A DNA stretch of 64,000 nt from Acidobacteriota bacterium (GTDB lineage Bacteria; Acidobacteriota; UBA6911; RPQK01; JACQSY01). How positions within the stretch are numbered: the first letter of the stretch is position 1; each line of letters begins with the position of its first letter. The notes beneath the pieces were generated by a model. The model saw only the letters and a program-made list of their open reading frames with translations. It made no database searches and had not been told where the DNA came from. This document shows, piece by piece, positions 50,461-59,505 of the stretch. The translations under genes and the position numbers were made by a program. The stretch spans positions 1 through 64,000 of the forward strand of contig JACQSY010000103.1 of NCBI GenBank assembly GCA_016211085.1, written 5' to 3'.

Positions 50461-50833
50461 AGTTCGAAGCGTCCTCGAAGTCGTGCCCAATGAAAGCCGA
50501 GGCCGTCACTACGAGGTCAATATTTCCTGCCCGGAATTTACTGCCTTTTGTCCCAAGACAGGGCAGCCCGATTTTGCAACCATCCACATAAAATATGTAC
50601 CGGATCGGCTTCTGGTGGAATTAAAGTCACTGAAGCTCTACCTTGCCGGTTACCGCAGCGTGGGAATTTTCCACGAGCACGTCACCAACCGGATCCTCGA
50701 TGATTTTGTAACAGCCTGTAAGCCGATGCGCTGCGAAGTGGTGGGAGACTTCAATGTCCGCGGCGGAATAAAAACGATCGTCCGCGCCGCCTATGAACGG
50801 AATCGCAAAGCACGAAAACCCAGGCGACGCTAA
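50450..50833 (+). CDS. queF: 7-cyano-7-deazaguanine reductase
   Basis: QueF (127 residues) reduces preQ0 to preQ1 with NADPH in queuosine synthesis. The signature segments are EFTAFCPKTGQPDFATIHIKY, where the catalytic Cys lies, and the ELKSLKLYLAGYR QueF motif (split by eye), followed by FHEHVTNRILDD. Its length and domain are those of the short, type I unimodular form. The ATG lies inside the end of the radical SAM gene, in an 11-bp overlap. Other que genes are not in the window. Confidence 0.95.
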   Translation: MADKVRSVLEVVPNESRGRHYEVNISCPEFTAFCPKTGQPDFATIHIKYVPDRLLVELKSLKLYLAGYRSVGIFHEHVTNRILDDFVTACKPMRCEVVGDFNVRGGIKTIVRAAYERNRKARKPRRR

Positions 50834-50856
50834 CCAAAAGTCCACGTGAATCTTAA

Positions 50857-51858
50857 ATGAACGTTTTCTCCCTCACTCGCGAACTGGTCAATATCCCTTC
50901 TCTTTCTGGACAAGAGCAGGAAATCGGCGAGTTTCTATTCGGCTATCTTTCAGAAAAAGGATGGGAGTGCAGCAAACAGCCGGTTGAAGGCACTCGCTTC
51001 AACCTCCTCGCCTGCCAGGGAATTCCTGAAATCCTGTTGAGCACGCACCTGGATACAGTGCCGCCGTTTTTCTCGGCCCGCGAGGATGACGCATTCCTTT
51101 ACGGGCGCGGCGCCTGCGATGCGAAAGGAATTGCCGCAGCCATGATTTGTGCTGTCGAGGAACTCCCGCTTGGCGACCGCCGCGGCTTGGGGCTGCTTTT
51201 TGTCGTGGGAGAAGAGACCGATAGCATTGGGGCGCAAACGGCCGCCCAGGCCACACCACGCGTGTCCTACGTAATAGACGGTGAGCCTACCGACAACCAG
51301 CTGGTGACCGGCCACAAGGGAGTGATCTATGCACGAATCTCTGCAACCGGAATAGCGGCCCATTCCGCCTACCCCGACAAAGGAGATTCCGCAATTGACA
51401 AGCTGGTGGAGGCACTGAGGCGTTTGAAAACTGTAGCTTTCCCTGTGAGCCCGTTCTGGGGGAAAACCTTCGTTAACGTCGGATTGATTCGTGGCGGACA
51501 AGCCCCCAACGTGGTGCCGGACCGGGCGGAGGCTGAAATCCTCATTCGCACGGTTGCACACAGTTCCGAGTACATACCGCTCTTGGAGCCGGTGGTTTCC
51601 GGTTTGGCATCGCTTGAAATTATCCGCAGAAGCGAGCCCCAGCAGATGCGTGCCGTGGATGGGTTTGAAACCAAGATCGTTGGTTACGGAACCGATATTC
51701 CGGCGCTGCGAACTTTGGGAGAACCCTTGCTGTTTGGGCCGGGTTCCATTTTTGATGCACACGCCGCCGGCGAAAAGATCTCCAAGCATGAACTTCATGA
51801 GGCGGTTTGCCATTACCAGAATTTAATCTTTAGACTCAGGAAGAGTCTGCAGCGCTGA
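50857..51858 (+). CDS. M20-family zinc peptidase/deacylase
   Basis: The 333-residue hydrolase resembles ArgE/DapE/carboxypeptidase G2. The dinuclear zinc site comprises the His of STHLDTVPPF, the Asp of RGACDAKGIAA and the EE of VGEETDS, with a late FDAHAAGEKISKHEL segment. Substrate may be an N-acyl amino acid or dipeptide; DapE-type desuccinylation is possible but cannot be distinguished by eye. It starts 23 bp after queF on the same strand. Confidence 0.88.
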   Translation: MNVFSLTRELVNIPSLSGQEQEIGEFLFGYLSEKGWECSKQPVEGTRFNLLACQGIPEILLSTHLDTVPPFFSAREDDAFLYGRGACDAKGIAAAMICAVEELPLGDRRGLGLLFVVGEETDSIGAQTAAQATPRVSYVIDGEPTDNQLVTGHKGVIYARISATGIAAHSAYPDKGDSAIDKLVEALRRLKTVAFPVSPFWGKTFVNVGLIRGGQAPNVVPDRAEAEILIRTVAHSSEYIPLLEPVVSGLASLEIIRRSEPQQMRAVDGFETKIVGYGTDIPALRTLGEPLLFGPGSIFDAHAAGEKISKHELHEAVCHYQNLIFRLRKSLQR

Positions 51859-51913
51859 TCCGTTTTATGAAGTCCTTTCCCGGTGGGATCGATCGACCTG
51901 CCTTTAACCTTGC

Positions 51914-52834
51914 ATGAAGCTGCTGCGTCATGTCTTTTTAAAGCTGGCGCAAAATCCCACGGTGATGCGGCTCCTCAGCCAGACAGGCATGAAGTGGGGC
52001 TATGCACGGCGTTTCATCGCCGGAGGGACTGCTGAAGAAGCGCTTCCAGTGGTTCGCCGCTTAAACCGCCGCGGGGTCCTGGCATCGCTTGACGTGGTGG
52101 GCGAGGAAGTTCATGAGCCTGAAGAGGCAGCCCGCGCCACGAGGACCTACAGGGAACTACTGCGCCGCATCCACCGTGAACAAGTGCAGGCAAACATCTC
52201 CATCAAACTCACGCAAATTGGCTTGAACTTAAATCGCGAGCTTTGTGCGTTTCACCTCAGCTCCATCCTGGAACAAGCGCGAGACCTGAACAACTTCGTG
52301 AGGATCGACATGGAGAGTTCCCGTTATACCGAAGCCACCTTGAGCCTGTTTCGGGAATGCTACCCCTCCTTTGCCGGACATGTCGGCGTGGTGATTCAGG
52401 CTTATCTCTATCGGAGCAGAGAAGATATCGCAGCCTTGATTCCTCTTGGCTGCAATATCCGGCTTTGTAAGGGTGCCTACCTGGAACCTCCGGAAATTGC
52501 TTTTCCAGAAAAATCAGACGTGGATCGAAATTTCTTGCTGCTGCTCGAGCGGCTGCTGGGCTCACCCTGTTACACGGCGGTCGCAACTCACGACGAAAAG
52601 ATAATCGTTCGTGCCCTCACCCTGTTGCAACGCGATCCCGGCGCCGCAGCCCGATGCGAGTTTCAAATGCTCTACGGGATTCGGAATCGGCGTTTATTCC
52701 AGCTCCAAAAATTGGGATATCAAACGCGCGTCTACATTCCTTTTGGAAGTTCCTGGGCTCCCTACTTCATGCGCCGCCTGGCCGAGCGTCCCGCCAACGT
52801 CCTGTTTATCCTTTCCAATCTGCTGCGCCGGTAA
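51914..52834 (+). CDS. Proline dehydrogenase
   Basis: The 306-residue FAD enzyme oxidises proline to pyrroline-5-carboxylate. Signature stretches are NISIKLTQIGL, FVRIDMESSRYTEATLSL (FAD-side), LCKGAYLEPPE, TAVATHDEKI, QMLYGIRNRR and VYIPFGSSWAPYFMRRLAERP (split by eye). The last contains the catalytic arginines. It is a single-domain enzyme, not fused to P5C dehydrogenase, which is normal for many bacteria. It is co-oriented with the M20 gene. Confidence 0.93.
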   Translation: MKLLRHVFLKLAQNPTVMRLLSQTGMKWGYARRFIAGGTAEEALPVVRRLNRRGVLASLDVVGEEVHEPEEAARATRTYRELLRRIHREQVQANISIKLTQIGLNLNRELCAFHLSSILEQARDLNNFVRIDMESSRYTEATLSLFRECYPSFAGHVGVVIQAYLYRSREDIAALIPLGCNIRLCKGAYLEPPEIAFPEKSDVDRNFLLLLERLLGSPCYTAVATHDEKIIVRALTLLQRDPGAAARCEFQMLYGIRNRRLFQLQKLGYQTRVYIPFGSSWAPYFMRRLAERPANVLFILSNLLRR

Positions 52835-52874
52835 GACGAGCCCGGGGCTGAAGGCGTCGCTGCAGCTGCCAACA

Positions 52875-52883
52875 TGCTAAACT
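52875..52883 (+). promoter_or_regulatory. Extended -10 upstream of the GGDEF gene
   Basis: TG (52875-52876), C, TAAACT (52878-52883), with the ATGCTAAACT sequence shared with two other promoters in the window. The ATG follows after 35 nt with GGAGGAGG. Confidence 0.4.
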
Positions 52884-52918
52884 GAATCCAACGGAGGAGG
52901 CCCCTTCGAGCTTTTTTA

Positions 52919-54457
52919 ATGAAGGACCTGCAATCCTGGTATCGGGAAGGGCTCAAGGCCCGCATCGACGCTCTCCTGGCGGCGCTAAAAGGGCTTCGAG
53001 AAAATCGCGTGGATGCAGTCGCATCCATCAAGCGGATGGCCCGCTCGTTCTCCTCTTCTTCAAGGTCTTACGGGTTTCCCCATATCACAGACGCAGCCGA
53101 GCGTCTCGAACGCAGCTCGGACCAGGCGCTGCCCAAAGAAGCCGAGAGGCTGATCCGAGTGCTGCAGCAAACCGTAGAGGAGGGCGACACGCAAAAAATC
53201 GCCATCCTGCTGGTTGATGACGATCCAGAGGTGGCACTCCTGGTCAAATCAGTACTTTCCGCACCCACACGCGAGGTTGTGGTCGCCGATTGCAGCGCGG
53301 CAGCCCAGGATCTGCTCGCCTCACGCGAGGTCGCACTGATTCTCCTGGATTTGATGCTGCCGGATACCGACGGGAGAAATCTGATTGTCCGGCTCAAGGA
53401 GAATTCCGCTACCGCTGGCATCCCCATTTTTGTGTTATCTGCGCACAGCAATCCTCAAGTCCGCATGGAATGCCTGGCGCTTGGGGCTGAAGAGTTCTTT
53501 GAAAAGCCGATAGATCCGGAAATGCTGGCTGCCTTAATTATGCTCAAACTCCAGCGCTATGCTGAATCCAGCCGGGAATCGCGCCGCGATTCGCTGACCG
53601 ATCTTCCCAACCGTGCCGCCTTCAAAGAAGCATTTGAGCGTGAACTTTCTCTCGCCGGGCGGGCTGGTTATCCGGTTACCATGGCGCTGCTCGATCTTGA
53701 CCATTTCAAGGAAGTCAATGATCAATACGGGCACAGCTTCGGGGATCAGGTGCTGCAAGCTATAGCGCGAGAGATGATGCTCGGATTGCGCAAGCCCGAT
53801 TTTATGGCGCGATGGGGAGGGGAAGAGTTCATCATGTTTTTTCCAAACACCCGGATCGAAGGAGCGGTTCGTGCATTGACTAAAATGCAGGAGAGGGTTC
53901 AAGACAACGTAATCGAAGGGCCTGAAGGTGCCATCATCCAGATGACTTTTTCAGCAGGAGTGTTCGAAGTCCCTCACCATTCGTCTCTCGACGATGCTGT
54001 TGCCCGAGCCGACCGGTTTCTATACATTGCCAAGGCAAAAGGTCGCAACTGCGTTGTTGCTTCCGAGGAACCACCTTCTCCAGCGGTCAGGAGAATTTTG
54101 TTGGCCGAAGATGACGAACTCACGGCGGCCCTTGTCAAATACCTGTTGAACCAAGAAGGCCTGGAGGTCATTCACGTAACAGACGGCACTGAAGCGCTTG
54201 CCGCAGCCTTGCGGAATAATCTGAGCTTGGCCATCCTGGACATTCGCCTGCCGGGGCTCGACGGATTTGAGCTCCTGACACGCCTCCGGCAGAATCTTTC
54301 CAGCGCGGGCCTGCCGGTGGTTGTGCTCACCTCCATGGCAGAAGAATCGGCTGTGGCGCGCGGTTTTCGTACCGGCGCAGACGATTACATTGTGAAGCCA
54401 TTCTCACCTGTGGAATTCCTCCTTCGCGTCCGACGACTTATTAAAAGCGGACGCTAA
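52919..54457 (+). CDS. Diguanylate cyclase with Hpt-like, REC, GGDEF, REC domains
   Basis: The 512-residue protein makes c-di-GMP. Order: Hpt-like four-helix region (about 10-90), REC (95-212, phosphoacceptor in LILLDLMLPDTDG), GGDEF (220-385) and a second REC (391-510, LAILDIRLPGLDG). The active site reads RWGGEEF, and R-K-P-D precedes it by five residues as an inhibitory I-site. The Hpt-like region has ARSFSSSSRSYGF where Hpt domains have A-H-x-L-K-G, so the phosphate-accepting His is Arg. No histidine kinase is nearby. ATG has GGAGGAGG upstream. Confidence 0.9.
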   Translation: MKDLQSWYREGLKARIDALLAALKGLRENRVDAVASIKRMARSFSSSSRSYGFPHITDAAERLERSSDQALPKEAERLIRVLQQTVEEGDTQKIAILLVDDDPEVALLVKSVLSAPTREVVVADCSAAAQDLLASREVALILLDLMLPDTDGRNLIVRLKENSATAGIPIFVLSAHSNPQVRMECLALGAEEFFEKPIDPEMLAALIMLKLQRYAESSRESRRDSLTDLPNRAAFKEAFERELSLAGRAGYPVTMALLDLDHFKEVNDQYGHSFGDQVLQAIAREMMLGLRKPDFMARWGGEEFIMFFPNTRIEGAVRALTKMQERVQDNVIEGPEGAIIQMTFSAGVFEVPHHSSLDDAVARADRFLYIAKAKGRNCVVASEEPPSPAVRRILLAEDDELTAALVKYLLNQEGLEVIHVTDGTEALAAALRNNLSLAILDIRLPGLDGFELLTRLRQNLSSAGLPVVVLTSMAEESAVARGFRTGADDYIVKPFSPVEFLLRVRRLIKSGR

Positions 54458-54503
54458 TGCTCTCTTTCGAGTGAATCCACCTTAGAGTTTCTGGTTTTGG
54501 ATG

Positions 54504-54509
54504 TATACT
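54504..54509 (+). promoter_or_regulatory. -10 box of the sigma-54 regulator gene
   Basis: TATACT (54504-54509) is preceded by ATG at 54501-54503. Start codon 54559 is 50 nt away. No clear -35. Confidence 0.3.
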
Positions 54510-54558
54510 AACGGTCCTGCGCCACTCACTGGTACGGAAGTCGGGGGAATCCGGTCTT

Positions 54559-55956
54559 ATGGACCACATTCTGGTAGTGGATGATGATCGCACTATTCTA
54601 ACGCTGATTGAACGCATCCTCAAAGATGAGGGATATCAGGTTACCGCCAGCAGCAACAGCCATGAAGCGCTTGAACTCCTGCAACGAGACGACGGCTTTG
54701 ACTTGATTGTTTCTGACCTTCAAATGCCGGGTATGGATGGGATCGAGTTGCTCAAGGCCTCCCGCAGCGCAGATGCCGAACGCCCTTTTATCTTTGTGAC
54801 CGGTTTTGCCTCCTCGGAGAGCGCCATAGAGGCTTTGAAACTGGGCGCATTCGATTACATCACCAAGCCTTTTATCATCGAAGAGTTTAAGAACCTGGTT
54901 CGCAATGCTCTGGTGGCAAGAACGCTCAAAAGAAAGGTGCGTGTGCTCGAAACTGAAAGGATGCAGGAGAGCCCGTTGGTCGGTATTTCGCTTCCCATGC
55001 TGGAGATCTACAAACTGATCGGGGCCGTGTCCGTGACTCAGAGCACCGTCTTGATCATCGGTGAAAGTGGAACCGGCAAAGAGCTCATTGCACGCGCAAT
55101 CCACGACGCCAGCCCCTGGAAAGACCGCCCCTTCGTGTCCATTAACTGCGGGGCCTTTCCAGAAACCCTGCTGGAGAGCGAGTTGTTCGGATACGTGAAG
55201 GGCGCGTTTACCGGAGCCGTTACCCACAAGAAAGGACTGTTCGAAGCCGCCGACGGCGGCACCTTGTTCCTGGATGAAGTGGGGGAGATGTCGCCTGCCA
55301 TGCAGGTGAAGATTCTCCGTGCATTGCAGGATCGCAAGATCCGCCGAGTTGGGGGGACGGAAGAGATTTCAGTGTCGGTGCGGGTGATTGCTGCCACTAA
55401 TCGGTCGCTGGAAAAGGAGATCGAGAATGGGAATTTTCGAGAAGACCTTTACTACCGATTGGCGGTGATTCCGATCCAGGTGCCCCCGCTTCGGGAACGT
55501 AAGGGAGATGTGCCGGCACTGGTTCACCGCTTTATACAAAAATACAATCGGCGCTTGAAGCGGAATATCAAAGGAATTGCCGAAGAAGCCGTGACCTTGC
55601 TGGAAGAGTATGCGTGGCCGGGAAACGTTCGGGAGTTGGAAAACATTATCGAACGTGCTATGACGCTCGAAAATTCCGACTACCTTCAAGCGGAGCGATT
55701 GCCGGAGCACTTGCGATGTAAGGCGGCACGAGGACGGGTGGATGTTCCCCGAATCACGGTTGATGAAGGTCTGGACCTGAAACAATGGCTTGAAGAAGCC
55801 GAGAAAAGAATAATTGAACAGGCGCTTTTGCTGGTGCAGGGGAACCAGACCAGGGCGGCGCAACTACTGCGTCTCTCCTATCCCTCCCTCCGACATCGTT
55901 TGCAAGTGCTGAAGATTCGAAGCGGGGATCGTGAGGAGGGGGAGGCTTACAGCTGA
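54559..55956 (+). CDS. Sigma-54-dependent response regulator
   Basis: The 465-residue NtrC-type activator has REC (phosphoacceptor Asp53 in LIVSDLQMPGMDG), an AAA+ domain (about 140-370: GESGTGKE Walker A, GYVKGAFTGAVTHKKG with the GAFTGA sigma-54 loop, and EVGEMSPAMQVK) and a Fis-type C-terminal helix-turn-helix (about 420-460, NQTRAAQLLRLSYPSLRHRL). It activates sigma-54 promoters in response to an unlinked histidine kinase. It follows the GGDEF gene by 101 bp, and may be in the same signalling pathway, though this is only proximity. Confidence 0.94.
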   Translation: MDHILVVDDDRTILTLIERILKDEGYQVTASSNSHEALELLQRDDGFDLIVSDLQMPGMDGIELLKASRSADAERPFIFVTGFASSESAIEALKLGAFDYITKPFIIEEFKNLVRNALVARTLKRKVRVLETERMQESPLVGISLPMLEIYKLIGAVSVTQSTVLIIGESGTGKELIARAIHDASPWKDRPFVSINCGAFPETLLESELFGYVKGAFTGAVTHKKGLFEAADGGTLFLDEVGEMSPAMQVKILRALQDRKIRRVGGTEEISVSVRVIAATNRSLEKEIENGNFREDLYYRLAVIPIQVPPLRERKGDVPALVHRFIQKYNRRLKRNIKGIAEEAVTLLEEYAWPGNVRELENIIERAMTLENSDYLQAERLPEHLRCKAARGRVDVPRITVDEGLDLKQWLEEAEKRIIEQALLLVQGNQTRAAQLLRLSYPSLRHRLQVLKIRSGDREEGEAYS

Positions 55957-55967
55957 AGCTGGTCGGG

Positions 55968-56846
55968 TCAACGACTCAAGCGTATGACGTATTTTCGGAA
56001 CGCCCGAAAGCTGGGGAAGTAATCGTCATGCGGAAAACGCTGACGGCAGGCTTCTTCTGAAAATCCCTTGCCACCCAAAATAACCGGGATGCGAAAATTC
56101 TGGGCGGTTCGGGAAAGTCGTTGAAACTCCCGCGCAGCGTTTTTGCCATTGCAGGGCTGAGTCGACACCACGCACACCAAATTGACCGGCTCCTTTTCAA
56201 CCATCTCCGCCATGGCTTCATAGGGAACGTTCACGCCTAGATTCATGCATTCCCAACCTTCAACTTCCACGATGCGTGAGATGGCATTGACTGTGGGTGT
56301 GCAGTAGCAATTCAAAGGAGCGGCGCATAAAGCCAGCTTTCCATTTTGGAGGCGCCGAATCAACCGGGGGAACAAAAAGTAAAGCGCATCCTCCAGATTG
56401 GTAGTGATGAGCTTTTGTTGTGCGAGTGAGATCTCCTTTTTGACGTGCTTGTTGGTGGCATCATCCGAAACCGGGACCAGAATATCGTCATACAGGTCTA
56501 CGATCCCCATGCCACGCATGCATAAGCGTTCCAAAAGATTCTGAACTTTATAGCGTTGATTCTGGCTGGACAGATAAAAAACAAGTTGGCGGACTTTATC
56601 AAACTTCTTCTCATTGACGGCTACTTCAATATCGGGATCTTCCCACTCTTCGGTCTGCAGTAGGCCGGTTGCTTCAAAGCCGCGCTGCATTTGAAAGCTG
56701 CATATGTCGGAGAGTGCAAAGCGCCGGTGTCCGCCCGCAGTTCGAGAGCAGCGTAGTTCTCCACGATCGGCCCACCTCTTTATAGTGGACTCGCTCACAT
56801 TCCACATCTGGGCCAATTCACGGCTCGTATATCTCCGGTCGTTCAT
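55968..56846 (-). CDS. MerR-type regulator with B12-binding-like fold
   Basis: The N-terminus is a MerR helix-turn-helix (RYTSRELAQMWNVSESTIKRWADRGEL), and the C-terminal 170 residues resemble the cobalamin-binding fold of CarH/LitR. The region where those proteins have E-x-H or D-x-H-x-x-G reads APLNCYCTPTVNAISRIVEVEGW (split by eye), with no histidine ligand; LGVNVP and VSTQPCNGKN follow, and VILGGKGFSEEAC ends it. Either it does not bind B12 or uses another ligand, perhaps another cofactor or Cys. Its target is unknown. It is divergent from the glycine-zipper gene with 170 bp between. Confidence 0.78.
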   Translation of the reverse strand: MNDRRYTSRELAQMWNVSESTIKRWADRGELRCSRTAGGHRRFALSDICSFQMQRGFEATGLLQTEEWEDPDIEVAVNEKKFDKVRQLVFYLSSQNQRYKVQNLLERLCMRGMGIVDLYDDILVPVSDDATNKHVKKEISLAQQKLITTNLEDALYFLFPRLIRRLQNGKLALCAAPLNCYCTPTVNAISRIVEVEGWECMNLGVNVPYEAMAEMVEKEPVNLVCVVSTQPCNGKNAAREFQRLSRTAQNFRIPVILGGKGFSEEACRQRFPHDDYFPSFRAFRKYVIRLSR

Positions 56847-57016
56847 TGCTGATTCGAAAAGGTTTTGTCTGTAATTGCCGCCTGTCCAATGCTCTGAAAT
56901 GAGCTATACGGAATGATAGGGTGCGCCGCCGCGATCAGTCAACGTCGAAAATGCTCCCAGGCGTCCGAGAAACTTTTGAAGCAAATCTTCATCCTACCTA
57001 AACGGGAGGTATATCT

Positions 57017-57535
57017 ATGTTCCCAAAAAGCTTGTTTGCAATCTCTATGCTGGGAGCACTGCTGATTTCCAGCTGCGGAGGCGGACCTTATGCAGACCCC
57101 GCATGGTTGAAGGATCGCTACGGGGTCACCAATGCTTTCACCGACACCGTGTCCACTCCCGCTGGCTCTGTTGATGCCACCATTGTCCCAGTCACGCTTG
57201 CGGACGGTCGCAAGGCCCAGATGGTAATCCCCCGAGATAGGATGGAGCACAACCTGTACCTTCGTGACCAAGCAGGTGTTTACCCGGTGCGACTTGAGCA
57301 GCGAAGTGTCGACCGCGAAGAGTTCGTTCGGTCCCGTCCGGTAGTAGTTGAACGAAGCGTAGAGAGCGAACCTAGCAAAAAGCGCTCTCTGAAAAAGGAA
57401 GTTCTGATCGTGGCGGGTAGCGCCGGCGCCGGTGCGGCTGTTGGCGGCTTGGCGGGTGGCGGAAAAGGAGCCGCTATCGGGGCCCTGTCCGGCGGCATTG
57501 CCGGCTTGGTCTACGATCTTGCGACCCGCAAGTAA
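57017..57535 (+). CDS. Glycine-zipper lipoprotein
   Basis: A 172-residue outer-membrane-type lipoprotein. The signal MFPKSLFAISMLGALLISSC has lipobox Cys20. The C-terminal 45 residues are a glycine zipper (AGSAGAGAAVGGLAGGGKGAAIGALSGGIAGL), where small residues alternate, like the 17-kDa/SmpA-associated lipoproteins and OmpA-linked cell-envelope proteins (split by eye). Function is structural or unknown. GGGAGG precedes the ATG; a strong terminator follows at 57543. Confidence 0.82.
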   Translation: MFPKSLFAISMLGALLISSCGGGPYADPAWLKDRYGVTNAFTDTVSTPAGSVDATIVPVTLADGRKAQMVIPRDRMEHNLYLRDQAGVYPVRLEQRSVDREEFVRSRPVVVERSVESEPSKKRSLKKEVLIVAGSAGAGAAVGGLAGGGKGAAIGALSGGIAGLVYDLATRK

Positions 57536-57542
57536 ACCCGCG

Positions 57543-57579
57543 AGCAAAGCCGTCTGATAATCGGCGGCTTTGCTTTTTT
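57543..57579 (+). terminator. Rho-independent terminator
   Basis: AGCAAAGCCG (57543-57552) pairs perfectly with CGGCTTTGCT (57565-57574), followed by five Ts (57575-57579). It lies 8 bp after the glycine-zipper gene. Confidence 0.88.
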
Positions 57580-57625
57580 CGTTCAGCGCATTGACAACCG
57601 GACCTGGAATTCTCACGATAAGCTG

Positions 57626-58237
57626 TTGGCTCCCACTCAACGCGAGATCGACAAGGCCTACACACGCCTGGCAGCACGCTACGACCGCATCGCAGAGCCG
57701 CTGCATCGGGATCGAATAAGAATTTCATCGCTGGTTCGGGAGGCCCATCCCGGCCGGCTTCTGATCGTGGGAATCGGTACCGGACTCGACCTGCCTCACC
57801 TGGCTTTTGTTCCCGAGATTTTCGGCCTGGATTTTAATTCGGCAATGCTGGAGAGAGCCCGACAGCGCGCTTTCTTAAACAGAGCGGCCAGGCTGCTTCG
57901 TGCAGACGCACAATGTCTTCCTTTTGATGATGAGCAGTTTGATGCTGTAATGCTGGTGTTGATCCTTGCAATCGTGCCGCAACCGGAAATCGCGCTGGTG
58001 GAAGCCATCCGAGTGGTTCGTTGCGGCGGCCATCTCGTGGTCTACGATAAGTTCGCCCCCGCCTGGCTCCGCTCTGCCCCGGGATTCCAGAGGCTCAGCC
58101 GGTTCGTTCATCGCCATGGGACTCGTCTCGACCTCTCCGATGAGCTGGTACGGATCGATTCCAATCTGGAGTTGATCCGTGAATTCCGAGGAGCAGCCTG
58201 GGGATACTGGAAAGGTTTTCTCCTGCAAAAAATTTAA
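57626..58237 (+). CDS. Class I SAM methyltransferase, UbiE-like
   Basis: The 203-residue protein has LLIVGIGTGLDLPHL (motif I), GLDFNSAMLERA and a LPFDDEQFDAVMLVLILAIVPQPE segment, as in COQ5/UbiE-like lipid and small-molecule methyltransferases. A C-terminal hydrophobic/basic region includes LRSAPGFQRLSRFVH. The start codon is TTG 57626; no ribosome site is evident. It overlaps the downstream gene on the opposite strand by 4 bp (58234). Substrate unknown. Confidence 0.82.
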   Translation: MAPTQREIDKAYTRLAARYDRIAEPLHRDRIRISSLVREAHPGRLLIVGIGTGLDLPHLAFVPEIFGLDFNSAMLERARQRAFLNRAARLLRADAQCLPFDDEQFDAVMLVLILAIVPQPEIALVEAIRVVRCGGHLVVYDKFAPAWLRSAPGFQRLSRFVHRHGTRLDLSDELVRIDSNLELIREFRGAAWGYWKGFLLQKI

Positions 58238-59505
58238 TCCAGATGCTGTAGTTGAGTGACTGTCTCAAAATGAAAGGTCTGCGGGAACAAATCCAAGAGT
58301 ATGGTTTTGACCGGATGGTAGAAACCCTTCAGCCGGCTTAAGTCCCGGGCTAGCGTGGGGGGCTCACAGGAAACATACACCAGCCTCTTCGGTCCCCGCT
58401 CACTGATCTCTTGGAGCAGCTTTGGTGAGAGTCCGGCGCGCGGTGGGTCCACAATGATACAGTCAGCGTGCTCACTCACCGGCAGCCCAGACGCCGCGTC
58501 CGCCAGAAGAAAAGAGACGTTGCCTCTCCCATTCCGGATCGCGTTGGCCTCGGCCAGGACGATGTTGGCAGGGTTCTTGTCCAGCCCCAGAACCCGGGCG
58601 AATTGAAGCGAGACAGCAAGCGAGAAAAAGCCGATTCCGCAGTAAAGATCGAACACCAGATCCCCGCTCCCTGCCATGTCCCCCACCGCTCGACTCAAGC
58701 GAGGATTGAGATAACGGTTGGTTTGGAAAAAACTGTTGGGACCCACATCGTAACGAAGTCCTTCAACCGTAAAAACAAGCCGCGTTGCCAGAAGCGGGTG
58801 AAGCAGCAGGACCGGCTCAATCACCCACTGAAGCTCTAATGCTTTCAATTTCGGCAGTGGCGGAAATGTTTCCAAACCCAGCTGTCCCTGTTCATTAATC
58901 CACAGCTGCAAAGAATGGCAGCCCACGATGGCCGGATGACCTTGTAAAGTTTGCAGCAAACCATTGAGTTCGTCCGGCAACAACCAGCAGTAGTCCAGGA
59001 CTACAGGCTCGTGGGAGCGCTCCCTGAAAAGCGCCGTCTGCCCCCTTCGGGTCACCCGAAGGCTGAAACGCGCCCGGTAATAAAAAGGCGGGGAAGCAAT
59101 GACCTCTAGTTCGATTGAAGGATTGAGAACATGCGCTCGCTCCAGCAGCTCGAGGAGGATGGCGCGCTTGCTCTCTAGTTGCTCCGAGTAGTGGACGTGC
59201 TGCCATTGGCATCCTCCACAACCCTGCTTGTAGAAGGTGCACGGAGGCTCAACCCGCGCCGCTGAACTCTCAACCACCTGTTCGATTTTTCCGATGTCGT
59301 AGCTTCTGTGGGACTCGACAATGTGGGTTTCCAGCAAATCGCCGGGAGCGGAGCGGGGAACAAGAAGGGCCTTTCCCTTGGTCCGACCCAAACCATAGCC
59401 CCGGTATAGCAGCTTCTCGATTTTGCACCTAGCCACAGCAACTAATCTGATGGGCGGCCCTCGCGTCGTCAAGGCGCGCCGGAAAATGGTTGAAACTTTG
59501 AACAT
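58234..59505 (-). CDS. rlmD: 23S rRNA (uracil-5-)-methyltransferase, RlmD/RumA type
   Basis: The 423-residue TrmA-family enzyme methylates uracil in RNA. A TRAM domain (IEKLLYRGYGLGR) leads into an Fe-S cluster motif (Cys89, Cys96, Cys99 in CTFYKQGCGGC, with a fourth Cys in VVLDYCWLLPDE). The SAM site FDLYCGIGFFSLAVS and catalytic Cys in VYVSCEPPTLARDL are present. ATG 59505 or an internal GTG at 59436 could start translation. It is convergent with the UbiE-like gene and divergent from the barrel gene by 19 bp. Confidence 0.88.
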   Translation of the reverse strand: MFKVSTIFRRALTTRGPPIRLVAVARCKIEKLLYRGYGLGRTKGKALLVPRSAPGDLLETHIVESHRSYDIGKIEQVVESSAARVEPPCTFYKQGCGGCQWQHVHYSEQLESKRAILLELLERAHVLNPSIELEVIASPPFYYRARFSLRVTRRGQTALFRERSHEPVVLDYCWLLPDELNGLLQTLQGHPAIVGCHSLQLWINEQGQLGLETFPPLPKLKALELQWVIEPVLLLHPLLATRLVFTVEGLRYDVGPNSFFQTNRYLNPRLSRAVGDMAGSGDLVFDLYCGIGFFSLAVSLQFARVLGLDKNPANIVLAEANAIRNGRGNVSFLLADAASGLPVSEHADCIIVDPPRAGLSPKLLQEISERGPKRLVYVSCEPPTLARDLSRLKGFYHPVKTILLDLFPQTFHFETVTQLQHLD

